NCBI RefSeq assembly: GCF_001570545.1
Contig: NZ_BBXD01000014.1
Span: 447,112-496,136 of the forward strand
Direction of reading: 5' to 3'
DNA: 49,025 nt
Origin: Herbidospora mongoliensis
Lineage (GTDB): Bacteria; Actinomycetota; Actinomycetes; Streptosporangiales; Streptosporangiaceae
This document shows positions 25,666 through 33,243 of this stretch, piece after piece. Position 1 is the stretch's first letter, and each line of letters begins with the position of its first letter. The position numbers and the translations under genes were made by a program. The notes under the pieces were generated by a model, which saw nothing but the letters and a program-made list of their open reading frames with translations, did not search any database and was not told where the DNA came from.

Positions 25666-27029
25666 CGCAGGGCCCGGCGGTCGATCTTGCCCGCGGTCGT
25701 CCTGGGTAACGCGGCCGTCAGTTCGATGCGGGCGGGGCGCATGGACGCGGGCAGCCGTTCGGCCAGCCAGCGCCGCAGGCTTCTGACGTCCGGCTCCGGG
25801 TGACGGACGACGACGAACGCGGTCAGGTGCGTTCTCGCCGGGTCGTCCAGGGCGCTGAGCACGACCACCGCTTCGGACACGCTCTCGTGTGCTTCCAGGG
25901 TCCGCTCGATCTCGCCCAGTTCGATGCGGTGCCCGCGCAGCTTGACCTGGTCGTCGTCGCGTCCCAGGAACTCGATGCGGCCGTCCGGTCGGAGTCGGCC
26001 GCGATCACCGGTGTGGTAGCAGAGCCGGGTGCCGGTGTCGGTCGGGCGGGGCCGGAAGCGTTCCGCCGTCAGGTCGGGCCGGTTGAGGTAGCCGGCGGCG
26101 AGGCCGTCGCCGTACAGGAGGATCTCACCCTCGGATGACAGGCACATTCCGCCGCCCGGCAGCGCGGTGCCGAGGGTCACGTCGTCGGCGGAGGTCACGA
26201 GCTGGGCCGATGCCCAGATGGTCGCCTCGGTCGGTCCGTAGACGTTCCAGAGCCGACGGCTGCGGGGGAGCAGTTCGGTGGCCAGGGCGGTGGTCATCTC
26301 CTCGCCGCCGCACCAGAGGTCGGCGGCCGGTGCGCCGGTCCAGCCGGCGGCCACGGCCAGCCGCCAGAAGCTCGGGGTCGCCTGGACGACGTCGGGCGCG
26401 TGGCGGCGCACCACCGCCGCGAAGATCTCCGGGTCGAGACGGGCGCTCTCCGGGGCCGGGATGACGGTGCCGCCGACGGCGAGGGGCAGCAGCATCTCCG
26501 CGATCGAGATGTCGAACGACAGCGCGGTCATCGCCAGCATGCTCTGGCCCGCCCGCAGACCGGGCACGGCGGCCAGGCCGGTGAGCCGGTCGGCCAGCGC
26601 CTGATGCGGGACCAGCACGCCTTTCGGCGTACCGGTCGAGCCGGAGGTGTAGAGCAGGTAGGCGATCTCGTCGAACCCGGGTCGCCCGATGTCCGGCTCG
26701 GGGACGACGTCGAGCAGCCCCGGTCCGCCGGGGCGGAGTGTCGCGGCGGGCCGGGCGTCGGCCAGCATCGCCGCCCGGTGCCGGGCCGGGCTGTCCTGGT
26801 TGAGCGGCAACAGCGCGCACTTCGCGTGGGCGGTGGCCAGGAAGGCCAGGGCACCCAGGGCCGGGTCTCCCGTGTCGAGGGCGACCAGGCCGCCGGTGTC
26901 CGGTAGGCGGGCGGCGAGATCGGCCGCGCGGCCCCGGAGTTCGCCGTAGGTGACGACCCCGGTGTCGGAACGGATCGCCGGGTGGTGCGGGTGCCGTTCG
27001 GCGTGGGTCTCGAACGCCGTCCAGATCAC
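25662..27029 (-). CDS. Free-standing NRPS adenylation enzyme
   Basis: A 455-residue A domain with all core motifs: A3 LLYTSGSTGTPKGV, A4 LSFDISIAEM, A5 NVYGPTEATIW, A7 YHTGDRGRLR, A8 GRDDDQVKLRGHRIELGEIE and A10 LPRTTAGKIDRR with its catalytic Lys. By manual alignment to GrsA the specificity positions read D-I-A-Q-W-G-V-I-W-K. This is nearest to published Gly-type codes (as in DhbF), so a small amino acid is my guess. It should load the carrier protein encoded just upstream; the two genes overlap by 4 bp. There is no fused carrier or condensation domain. Confidence 0.93.
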   Translation of the reverse strand: MIWTAFETHAERHPHHPAIRSDTGVVTYGELRGRAADLAARLPDTGGLVALDTGDPALGALAFLATAHAKCALLPLNQDSPARHRAAMLADARPAATLRPGGPGLLDVVPEPDIGRPGFDEIAYLLYTSGSTGTPKGVLVPHQALADRLTGLAAVPGLRAGQSMLAMTALSFDISIAEMLLPLAVGGTVIPAPESARLDPEIFAAVVRRHAPDVVQATPSFWRLAVAAGWTGAPAADLWCGGEEMTTALATELLPRSRRLWNVYGPTEATIWASAQLVTSADDVTLGTALPGGGMCLSSEGEILLYGDGLAAGYLNRPDLTAERFRPRPTDTGTRLCYHTGDRGRLRPDGRIEFLGRDDDQVKLRGHRIELGEIERTLEAHESVSEAVVVLSALDDPARTHLTAFVVVRHPEPDVRSLRRWLAERLPASMRPARIELTAALPRTTAGKIDRRALR

Positions 27030-27244
27030 GCGACGCCGCCCACCAGATCGTGCACCCCGGCCGGGGTGGGGCGGCGGATGATGTCGATCATGCGCAGGGT
27101 CACGCCGGTGCGTTCCTGGATGCGGGCGATCAACGTCAGGACGAGGAACGAGCTGCCGCCGACCTCGAAGAAGCTCTCGTCTGCGGCGATCTCGTCGGTC
27201 TCCAGGATCTCGGCCATCAGGACGGCCACCTCGGACTCGGTCAT
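27026..27244 (-). CDS. Free-standing peptidyl/acyl carrier protein
   Basis: A 72-residue carrier domain. The motif DESFFEVGGSSFLVLTLIAR carries the phosphopantetheine Ser (S32, second Ser of GGSS), and the helix III segment IIRRPTPAGVHDLV completes the four-helix fold. The ATG at 27244 overlaps the stop of the GNAT-like gene (ATGA), and its stop overlaps the adenylation gene start. It is the only intact carrier in the cluster and is presumably loaded by the adjacent A enzyme. Confidence 0.93.
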   Translation of the reverse strand: MTESEVAVLMAEILETDEIAADESFFEVGGSSFLVLTLIARIQERTGVTLRMIDIIRRPTPAGVHDLVGGVA

Positions 27245-28272
27245 GCGGTACTCCTCGGATCGGGCCCGTGCGCGAGCCACTCGGTGTTCCCGGCGTCGAG
27301 CACGCCCCCGTGCAGCGGCTCGAACGCGGCGCCTCTTGAGGCCTTGGGTGTCCGGGCGGCCGTGCCCGCGCGGATGGTGGTCAGCCGGTTCTCGCGGGCG
27401 AAGGCGTGCGGCCGGTGGAAGATCAGGTCGAGATAGAGCGCCAGCCTGGCCGGGTCGTCGGACGGCGGCAGGCCGATCTCGTGCAGCTCCAGGCCGTCCC
27501 GCCAGACCAGCGCCGTGAGCACGCCGTGGTGGGATCCGGCCCGAGCGTCGAACACGATCACCCGCACGCCCGCGCAGTCCGCCCACTGGGCGTAGCGCAT
27601 GCGCACGAACTCCGGGTGGTCGGACTGACCCATCCGGAGGTTGTGCTCGGCGATCAGCCCGGCGGTCTCGGGGTGGGCGTCCTGCCACGGCACGACGGAC
27701 GCGGTGGTCGCCGCCCGCTCGATGAGCCGCCGGTCGCGGCGCAGAACTCCACGGACCCGGGCCGAGTGGACGACGTCGTGAAAACGGGCCTCGTGTTCCA
27801 GGACGGCCCACCGGATGCGGCCGCCGGTGGCCGCGTCGAGGATGCGGCGGGCGCGGGTGTAGACGAACGGGAAGACCAGGCAGCGGCTCTCTTCCACCGC
27901 GATCCGGGCCACCTCGCGCAGGCCTTCCCGGGCCCTGTCGTCGGGGAGGTGCAGGGCGGTGCGGCGGTCGTACACGCCGCCGACCAGCAGACATCGGTCA
28001 GCGGTGACCTCGACGGGGGACAGGCCGGGGATCGCCCAGCTCTCCGGGGCGTACGCCGGGTCCGGCCACGAACGTCCGGTCGGCCGGTAGACCGGCAGTA
28101 GCGCGGCCAGGCCGCCTGGCGACTTCGCCGTGACGTAGCGGTGCCGCCAGCGTCCGTCCGTCTCGACGCCGAGCAGCCGGGCCCGGGTTCCGGCCGCTCC
28201 GGCGCCGGGGTCGAAGGCGGCCGGGTCCAGGTCGGGCAGGTCCGCCAGCCCGGTGGCGACGCTCCAGGTCAT
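27241..28272 (-). CDS. GNAT/FemX-like acyltransferase
   Basis: A 343-residue protein. The second half (about 165-320) resembles the GNAT/BioF2-like fold seen in FemX-type transferases (FHDVVHSARVRGVLRRDRRL, VRMRYAQWADCAGVRVIVFD, HHGVLTALVWRDGLELHEIG). The first half is of unclear class. Similar proteins in NRPS-like clusters can transfer aminoacyl or acyl groups from a carrier or tRNA, so this could be the amide-forming partner of the A/PCP pair. It is locked in the operon by ATGA overlaps on both sides. The catalytic residues cannot be fixed by eye. Confidence 0.65.
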   Translation of the reverse strand: MTWSVATGLADLPDLDPAAFDPGAGAAGTRARLLGVETDGRWRHRYVTAKSPGGLAALLPVYRPTGRSWPDPAYAPESWAIPGLSPVEVTADRCLLVGGVYDRRTALHLPDDRAREGLREVARIAVEESRCLVFPFVYTRARRILDAATGGRIRWAVLEHEARFHDVVHSARVRGVLRRDRRLIERAATTASVVPWQDAHPETAGLIAEHNLRMGQSDHPEFVRMRYAQWADCAGVRVIVFDARAGSHHGVLTALVWRDGLELHEIGLPPSDDPARLALYLDLIFHRPHAFARENRLTTIRAGTAARTPKASRGAAFEPLHGGVLDAGNTEWLAHGPDPRSTA

Positions 28273-29111
28273 CGGCTCGCCGCAGGCAGGTCCAGCCCCT
28301 CGTGGAGCCAGGCCGTGAAGCGTGCGTAGTCCACCGATCGGGAGAGCTGGACCTCGATGCCGTCGGGGGACAGAGTCATCCGGCCCGCCTCGTCGACCGC
28401 GATCCGCGCCTTCTCGAACGTGACGAAGTCCTGCCCCATGGCGACGCTGAGCGCGAGCGGGTCGTGCTGGTACGACGGCTTCGGGATCGCGAACCAGGCC
28501 CGGAACTGCTCGCTGAGCAGCTGTGACCAGGTGCCGGAGGTGCCGGCGCACAGCGGCGAGCCGGGCTCGACCCGCATGGGGGGCCGGTAGGTCAGGTCCG
28601 CGATGACCAGGGTCGGCAGGGTCAGCTCGGCCAGCACCGTCCGAGTGGCGCTGGGATCGCCGCCGAAGTTGAACTCGGGCCGGGCCGGATCACGTTCGAG
28701 GGCTCCGCCCATCTGGGTCACGACGAGCCGTTCGGCGAGGTCGGGCCGGTGGACGCAGAGGGCGGCCAGATTCGACAGGAACCCGAGGCCGGCCCACCGC
28801 ACGGGCCCGTCGGACAGGGCGGCCACCGCGTCGGCGACCTCCCTCGTCTGCCGCGGCACGCCGGGGTCGATCAGATCCTGTACGCACAGTCGCGGCCCGC
28901 TGGGGGCGATCTGCGCGCCCGCCACGACCGCGACGTCGGAGCGCCCGAGCCGATCGAGGAGCTGCCGGGCGAAGCGGGCCCGCAGGCCGTCGCGCTCGTC
29001 GGAGGTGACGACCAGCGCCAGCGCCGGTTCGGTGCGCGCGGCGATCAGCAGCGCGACGGTGTCGTCCGGGTCGTCGCCGATGTCGGTGTCGATGATGAGC
29101 GGCGTGGACAC
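28269..29111 (-). CDS. Nucleoside hydrolase (inosine/uridine-preferring type)
   Basis: A 280-residue enzyme. The N-terminal IIDTDIGDDPDDTVALLIAA is the DxDxGxDD calcium/ribose-binding signature, and the distal Asp of the same site is in YQHDPLALSVAMG. Segments GLGFLSNLAAL and EFNFGGDPSATRTVL match the conserved core. Members cleave the N-glycosidic bond of nucleosides; relatives in natural product clusters remodel nucleoside or glycosyl intermediates. GTG 29111 has GAGAGGA upstream. Within this operon it suggests that a nucleoside or N-glycoside is a substrate or by-product. Confidence 0.9.
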   Translation of the reverse strand: MSTPLIIDTDIGDDPDDTVALLIAARTEPALALVVTSDERDGLRARFARQLLDRLGRSDVAVVAGAQIAPSGPRLCVQDLIDPGVPRQTREVADAVAALSDGPVRWAGLGFLSNLAALCVHRPDLAERLVVTQMGGALERDPARPEFNFGGDPSATRTVLAELTLPTLVIADLTYRPPMRVEPGSPLCAGTSGTWSQLLSEQFRAWFAIPKPSYQHDPLALSVAMGQDFVTFEKARIAVDEAGRMTLSPDGIEVQLSRSVDYARFTAWLHEGLDLPAASR

Positions 29112-29124
29112 GTGGATCGTCCTC

Positions 29125-30030
29125 TCATGCGAGCAGCTCTTCGGCGATCCGGTGACCCGTCAGGACACGCTCGGCGGCGATCTCGCAGTCGGCGGGGCGG
29201 CCCAGGCTGGCCAGCACGTGGTCGATCATGTCGACGAAGCCCCGGCGCCGGAGCAGGGAGTCCCACATCCCGAAGGCCACGGTGCTATGGCGGCCCTCGA
29301 CGAACAGCGACGTCTGGTCGAGATCGGTCACCTCCGCCAGCCGCTGGGAGCCGTGCAGCACCAGGGACTCGCGGTCGACGCCGACGTGGCGGGCCATCAC
29401 GAACTGCGCGTGGGCCGTCGGGCCGGCCAGCGTGCCCAGCGCGTGTGACAGGCGGCCGTGGCCGTCGGTGACCACGGTCGAGCTGACGATCTCGACGGGG
29501 TCGCCGAGCAGCCAGCACAGCAGGTCAAGAGAGTGCAGCAGGTCGTTGAACACCATCAGCCGCAGCGGCAGGTGGTTGTACTCGGTGCGGTGGCGGGTGG
29601 TCGTGACGATCACCGGTTCCGGTACGGCGGCCCGCGCGGCGCGGACATGCTGGGCGAAGCGCCGGTTCACCCCGACCGCCAGCAGCAGCCCCTTCGCGGC
29701 GGCGTGGTCGGCCAGGGCCCTCGCCCCGGCCCAGCTGTCGGCCAGGGGTTTGTCCACGTAGACGTCGATCCCGGCGTCGAGGCATCGGGTCACCACCTCG
29801 GTGTGCGATGCGGTGGAGGTGTGCACGAACATCACGTCGGGGCGTAACGCCAGCAGGTCGTCGAGCTCGCGGTAGCGCCCCGGGATCCGGTACTGCCGCC
29901 CGTACTGCTCGACGGCGTCGGCCCTCAGGTCGGAGATGCCGACGATCTCGACCCGGGGATCGGCGCTCAGCAACGGCAGGTAGGCGATCCGGGCGATGTA
30001 TCCCAGACCGACGATGCCGACCCGGATCAT
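29125..30030 (-). CDS. Gfo/Idh/MocA-family NAD(P) oxidoreductase
   Basis: A 301-residue dehydrogenase. The Rossmann fingerprint is VGIVGLGYIARIAYLPLL at the N-terminus, followed by VFVHTSTASHTEVV and the EKP-like motif VYVDKPLADSW (Asp in place of the usual Glu). FNDLLHSLDLLCWLLGDP carries the C-terminal catalytic His region. Family members oxidise or reduce sugars, inositols and related polyols. It begins 4 bases after the stop of the 6-phosphogluconate dehydrogenase-like gene. Together they point to modification of a sugar moiety. Confidence 0.9.
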   Translation of the reverse strand: MIRVGIVGLGYIARIAYLPLLSADPRVEIVGISDLRADAVEQYGRQYRIPGRYRELDDLLALRPDVMFVHTSTASHTEVVTRCLDAGIDVYVDKPLADSWAGARALADHAAAKGLLLAVGVNRRFAQHVRAARAAVPEPVIVTTTRHRTEYNHLPLRLMVFNDLLHSLDLLCWLLGDPVEIVSSTVVTDGHGRLSHALGTLAGPTAHAQFVMARHVGVDRESLVLHGSQRLAEVTDLDQTSLFVEGRHSTVAFGMWDSLLRRRGFVDMIDHVLASLGRPADCEIAAERVLTGHRIAEELLA

Positions 30031-30034
30031 GGCC

Positions 30035-30946
30035 TCAGGCCACCGGGCCGTTCGGCCGGTTGACGACGTGGCCGCCGAATTCCTCCCGCAGCGCCGACAG
30101 GACCTGCCCGCCGAAGGACGTCTCCTGCCGGGAGCGCAGACGTGTCAGCAGGGCGGCGGTCATCGCCGGGGCCGGGACGTTGCGGTCGATCGCCTCCAGC
30201 ACCGCCCAGCGGCCCGTCCCGAGATCTTCGACGTAGTCGGAGAACTTGGACAGTTCGGGGTCGTCGTCGAGTTTTCCGGCGAGCAGGTCGAGCAGGCGGG
30301 ACTGGACCAGGCTGTTGTGCCGCCACAGTTCGGCGATGGCGGGCAGGTCGAGGTCGTACGCGCTGGCTTTGAGCACTTCGAAGCCTTCGGCGTAGGCTTC
30401 GAGCAGGCCGTATTCGATGCCGTTGTGGATCATTTTCACGTAGTGCCCGGCGCCGGAGGGGCCGACGTAGCGGCATCCGCCCTCGGGGGCGATGCTCTGC
30501 AGGATCGGCATCATCTCGGCCGCCAGGTCGGGGTCGCCGCCGACCATCAGGCAGTATCCCTCGGCCCGGCCGAGCAGGCCCGACGAGGTGCCGACGTCGA
30601 GGAAGCGCAGGCCCCTGTCCCGGCAGCGGGCGGCCCGCGCGACCGATTCGGGGAAGTGGGTGTTGCCGCCGTCGATCAGGAGGTCGCCCGGCTGGAGCGC
30701 CTCTTCGAGGTGGGCGTTCACCTCACGTGTCGGGGGACCGGCCGGCAGCATCGTCCACACGGTCCGGGGTGCCGGCAGGGCCGCGACCAGGGCCGTGAGA
30801 TCCTCGACCGGTTCCAGCCCCTCATCGGCCAGCTCGGCGGTCGCCGCCTTGTCCAGGTCGTGGCCCACCACCCGGTGACCGTCGCGCAGCCAGTGTCGCG
30901 CGATCCCGGCCCCCATACGCCCGAGTCCCACCAGCCCGATATCCAT
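30035..30946 (-). CDS. 6-phosphogluconate dehydrogenase-like protein (GndA/YqeC type)
   Basis: A 303-residue enzyme of the short, NAD-preferring decarboxylating class. The nucleotide-binding motif is GLVGLGRMGAGIARHWLRDG, the substrate signature FLDVGTSSGLLGRAEGYCLM is near the canonical DVGTSGG form, and the catalytic Lys lies in SGAGHYVKMIHNGIEYG. It is the first gene of the operon. ATG 30946 is used because GGGAGG precedes it by 4 bases. It may supply a pentose phosphate or act on a related sugar acid for the pathway; a housekeeping role is also possible. Confidence 0.92.
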   Translation of the reverse strand: MDIGLVGLGRMGAGIARHWLRDGHRVVGHDLDKAATAELADEGLEPVEDLTALVAALPAPRTVWTMLPAGPPTREVNAHLEEALQPGDLLIDGGNTHFPESVARAARCRDRGLRFLDVGTSSGLLGRAEGYCLMVGGDPDLAAEMMPILQSIAPEGGCRYVGPSGAGHYVKMIHNGIEYGLLEAYAEGFEVLKASAYDLDLPAIAELWRHNSLVQSRLLDLLAGKLDDDPELSKFSDYVEDLGTGRWAVLEAIDRNVPAPAMTAALLTRLRSRQETSFGGQVLSALREEFGGHVVNRPNGPVA

Positions 30947-31053
30947 GCATCCTCCCGACGCTGTGCCCCCGGCCTCGGTGAAATGTCCGTTCCGCACGTT
31001 ATCAAATACACGCCTAAATTGGGATATTCACAGATCCGGAAATCGGAGGCACA
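30947..31053. promoter_or_regulatory. Divergent promoter region of the biosynthetic operon
   Basis: The 107 bases between the two divergent starts include an unusually AT-rich patch (about 31000-31035, with TATCAAATACACG and GGGATATTCAC) in an otherwise GC-rich window. Possible -10 elements exist on both strands, but I cannot fix them. GGAGG at 31046 is the ribosome binding site of the HAD gene. Confidence 0.5.
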
Positions 31054-31734
31054 ATGACGGGCGTCCGCGAAAATCGCGCGCTCATTTTTGATTTCGACGG
31101 AGTGATCGTCGATACCGAATCGGCCGTGGTCGCCGGATGGCGTGACGAGTGCGCTGACCTCGGCATTCCTTTCGATGAAAAGGCTTTCACCGCCGCGCTG
31201 GGACTGCCGAGCCTGCGCCCCGATCGAGTGGCGGAGCTGCTCGGGCAGGCCGGGGGTGATCCGCTGGAGGTGATCATCCGGATCCGTTCCCGGGTGCGGG
31301 TCTTCGCCCTGGACCTGCCGGTGCTGCCGGGAGTGCGTGAGCTGCTGGCCCAGGCCCAGGCCGCCGGAGTCCGCACCGCGGTCGCCTCCGGCGCCAACCG
31401 GGAATGGGTGACCGGGCATCTGGAGCGCCTCGGGCTGCTGCCGGCGTTCTCCGCCGTGTTCTGCCGCGACGACGTCGCGGCCGGCAAACCCGCCCCGGAC
31501 GTCTATCTGGCCGCCCTGGCGGGCCTGCGAACTCCGGCCGCCAAGGCGGTCGCGATCGAGGACACCGCCACCGGCGTCGCCGCCGCCCGCGCGGCCGGCC
31601 TGCGCTGCGTGGCGGTCCCCGGCCCGCTCACCGCCGGCCACGACCTGGCCGCCGCCGACGTGGTCCTGCCGTCACTGACCGGGGTCGGGCTCGACGACCT
31701 GTTCGCTCTTCAGTTCAGAGCCGGCACGTCGTAG
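31054..31734 (+). CDS. HAD phosphatase/phosphoglucomutase-like protein
   Basis: A 226-residue HAD subfamily IA protein. Motif I is LIFDFDGVIVDTES, with D-x-D nucleophile and acid/base; motif II is the TAVASGANREW Ser; the Lys is in VAAGKPAPDVYLAAL; and motif IV is AIEDTATGVAAAR. This set matches the beta-phosphoglucomutase/sugar-phosphatase group. It is divergent from the biosynthetic operon across a shared 107-bp promoter region, so it may be part of the same pathway, for example dephosphorylating a sugar phosphate. Its 3' end overlaps the S66 peptidase gene on the other strand by 25 bp. Confidence 0.9.
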   Translation: MTGVRENRALIFDFDGVIVDTESAVVAGWRDECADLGIPFDEKAFTAALGLPSLRPDRVAELLGQAGGDPLEVIIRIRSRVRVFALDLPVLPGVRELLAQAQAAGVRTAVASGANREWVTGHLERLGLLPAFSAVFCRDDVAAGKPAPDVYLAALAGLRTPAAKAVAIEDTATGVAAARAAGLRCVAVPGPLTAGHDLAAADVVLPSLTGVGLDDLFALQFRAGTS

Positions 31735-32627
31735 GTCAGCGACCTGCCGCCCGTGTTCAGCACGGCCGGAACGCCAAGCGGGACGGTGAGCTGACGGGGG
31801 CCGTGCCCGACGTCGAAACCGGTCAGGATCGGCACGCCCAGCGGGCCCAGCCGCTCGCGCAGGATCGCGTCCGGATCGGGGCCGCAGTTCTGCCACCGCC
31901 CGGCCACGATGCCGATGACGCCGTCGAACCAGCCGGATCGGAGCATCTGGGTGAACAGCCGGTCCAGCCGGTGGGGTTCCTTGTTGACGTCCTCCAGCAC
32001 CACGATGCCGCCCGCCGCCGACCCGGCCTCGGGGCTGCCCAGCAGGGATGCCAGCAGGTTGAGGTTGCCGCCGACGACCGGGCCGCGAGCGTGGCCGGGG
32101 ACCAGTTCGGTCGCGTCGGGGCAGTGCAGGCGTCGCGTGTCCTCGGGGAACATCAGGGTCCGGATCAGTTCGGTGGCCCATCGATCGCCGAGGCGCTCGG
32201 TGCCCAGGGCCGTGCCGGCGACCATCGGGCCGTAGAGGCCGACGGTGCCCGTGTGCTCGGCCAGCCAGCGGTGCAGGACGGTCGCGTCGCTCGACCCGAC
32301 CAGCGGTTTGGGTGTGGCGGCGGCGAACCGGCCGGGGTCGAGGTGGTCCAGCAGCCGCAGCGCGCCGTAGCCGCCACGGGCGCACAGCACCGCACGGACC
32401 CGCTCGTCGCACCAGGCGGCGGTGAGATCGGCGGCCCGCTCCTGGTCGGTTCCGGCGAACAAGCCATGCCGCGCGAGGACGTGTTCGCCGGTGACGACGT
32501 CCAGACCGGCGGCGCGGAGGCGGGCGCAACCGTGGGCGAGCCGGTCGGGTGAGACCGGTCCGCTGGGCGCGACGACGGCCACCCGGTCTCCGGGGTGGAG
32601 ACGAGGTGGCCGGGCGAGGGGGGTCAT
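31710..32627 (-). CDS. S66 peptidase (LD-carboxypeptidase / MccF-like)
   Basis: A 305-residue S66 serine peptidase. The nucleophile Ser is in LVGSSDATVLHRWL, the Glu in VVLEDVNKEPHRLDRLFTQM, and the His in DVGHGPRQLTVPLGV; these form the Ser-Glu-His set. The family includes LdcA, which trims murein tetrapeptides, and MccF, which inactivates microcin C-type aminoacyl-nucleotides and confers self-immunity. The length suits either. Its neighbourhood (A domain, carrier, nucleoside hydrolase, exporter) makes a self-resistance role attractive, but a murein recycling role cannot be excluded. ATG 32627 has no clear ribosome binding site; a -10-like TAGACT lies about 16 bases upstream. Confidence 0.88.
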   Translation of the reverse strand: MTPLARPPRLHPGDRVAVVAPSGPVSPDRLAHGCARLRAAGLDVVTGEHVLARHGLFAGTDQERAADLTAAWCDERVRAVLCARGGYGALRLLDHLDPGRFAAATPKPLVGSSDATVLHRWLAEHTGTVGLYGPMVAGTALGTERLGDRWATELIRTLMFPEDTRRLHCPDATELVPGHARGPVVGGNLNLLASLLGSPEAGSAAGGIVVLEDVNKEPHRLDRLFTQMLRSGWFDGVIGIVAGRWQNCGPDPDAILRERLGPLGVPILTGFDVGHGPRQLTVPLGVPAVLNTGGRSLTYDVPALN

Positions 32628-32709
32628 TTCGGTCAAGGACCCGAGTCTAGGTGGAGCCGCCAGATGACGACTTCGCCGTTTTCGCGGCGAAAAGGAACGC
32701 CGCTGGTCA

Positions 32710-33232
32710 TCAGTCTCGTCGTGAAGGTGCCTCCCATGCAGAATGGCGGCCTCTTCGGAAGCGCCGAGACAAGAACCACCGTCCCCGTAGCTGCGAAGTG
32801 GCGGCCAATTCGCGGGCGGTCGCCGTGGCGAAGGGCAGGAAGCCGGCGTTCTCGTTGTGCCGGAGCGCCGCCGAGAGATGATCAACGGCCTTGTCCAGAT
32901 CGCCGCACGCCCTGGCCGGCAGCCCGACGTGGTGTCCGGCGAAGCCCGCGATCACGATCCGCGTAGGGCGCCGGCTCGGCGTACAGATCATGAGCGGCCT
33001 CAGCGGAGACGAGCGCCGACCAGAGTTCGGCCCGGATCGCCATATGCGTCAGCCACATGTAGTTGCGCGGCACCTCCGGCTGCTGCCGCCAGGGACCCAC
33101 CACGCTCCGCGCCTGCTCGGCCCGGCCCGAGCGCAGCAACGCCAGCGTGCCACTCGCGGACCAACGAAAGGCCGGTCGCGGCGGCGGCCTCGGCCAGCAG
33201 GGCCACGGAGCGGTCGGCGGTGGTGCGCCCAA
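32710..33232 (-). pseudogene. Frameshifted remnant of an AfsR/LAL-type regulator
   Basis: Three minus frames successively give TPR-rich helical sequence: ALLAEAAAATGLSLVREWHA, then GTLALLRSGRAEQARSVVGP with NYMWLTHMAIRAELWSALVS, then VIAGFAGHHVGLPARACGDL with DKAVDHLSAALRHNENAGFL. Placed in order they match the C-terminal tetratricopeptide part of large ATPase regulators (SARP/AfsR or LuxR-LAL types). The N-terminal DNA-binding and ATPase parts are gone. It ends near 32710, upstream of the S66 gene, so it may be a dead regulator of the biosynthetic cluster. Confidence 0.65.
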
Positions 33233-33243
33233 TTCGTCTGGGG

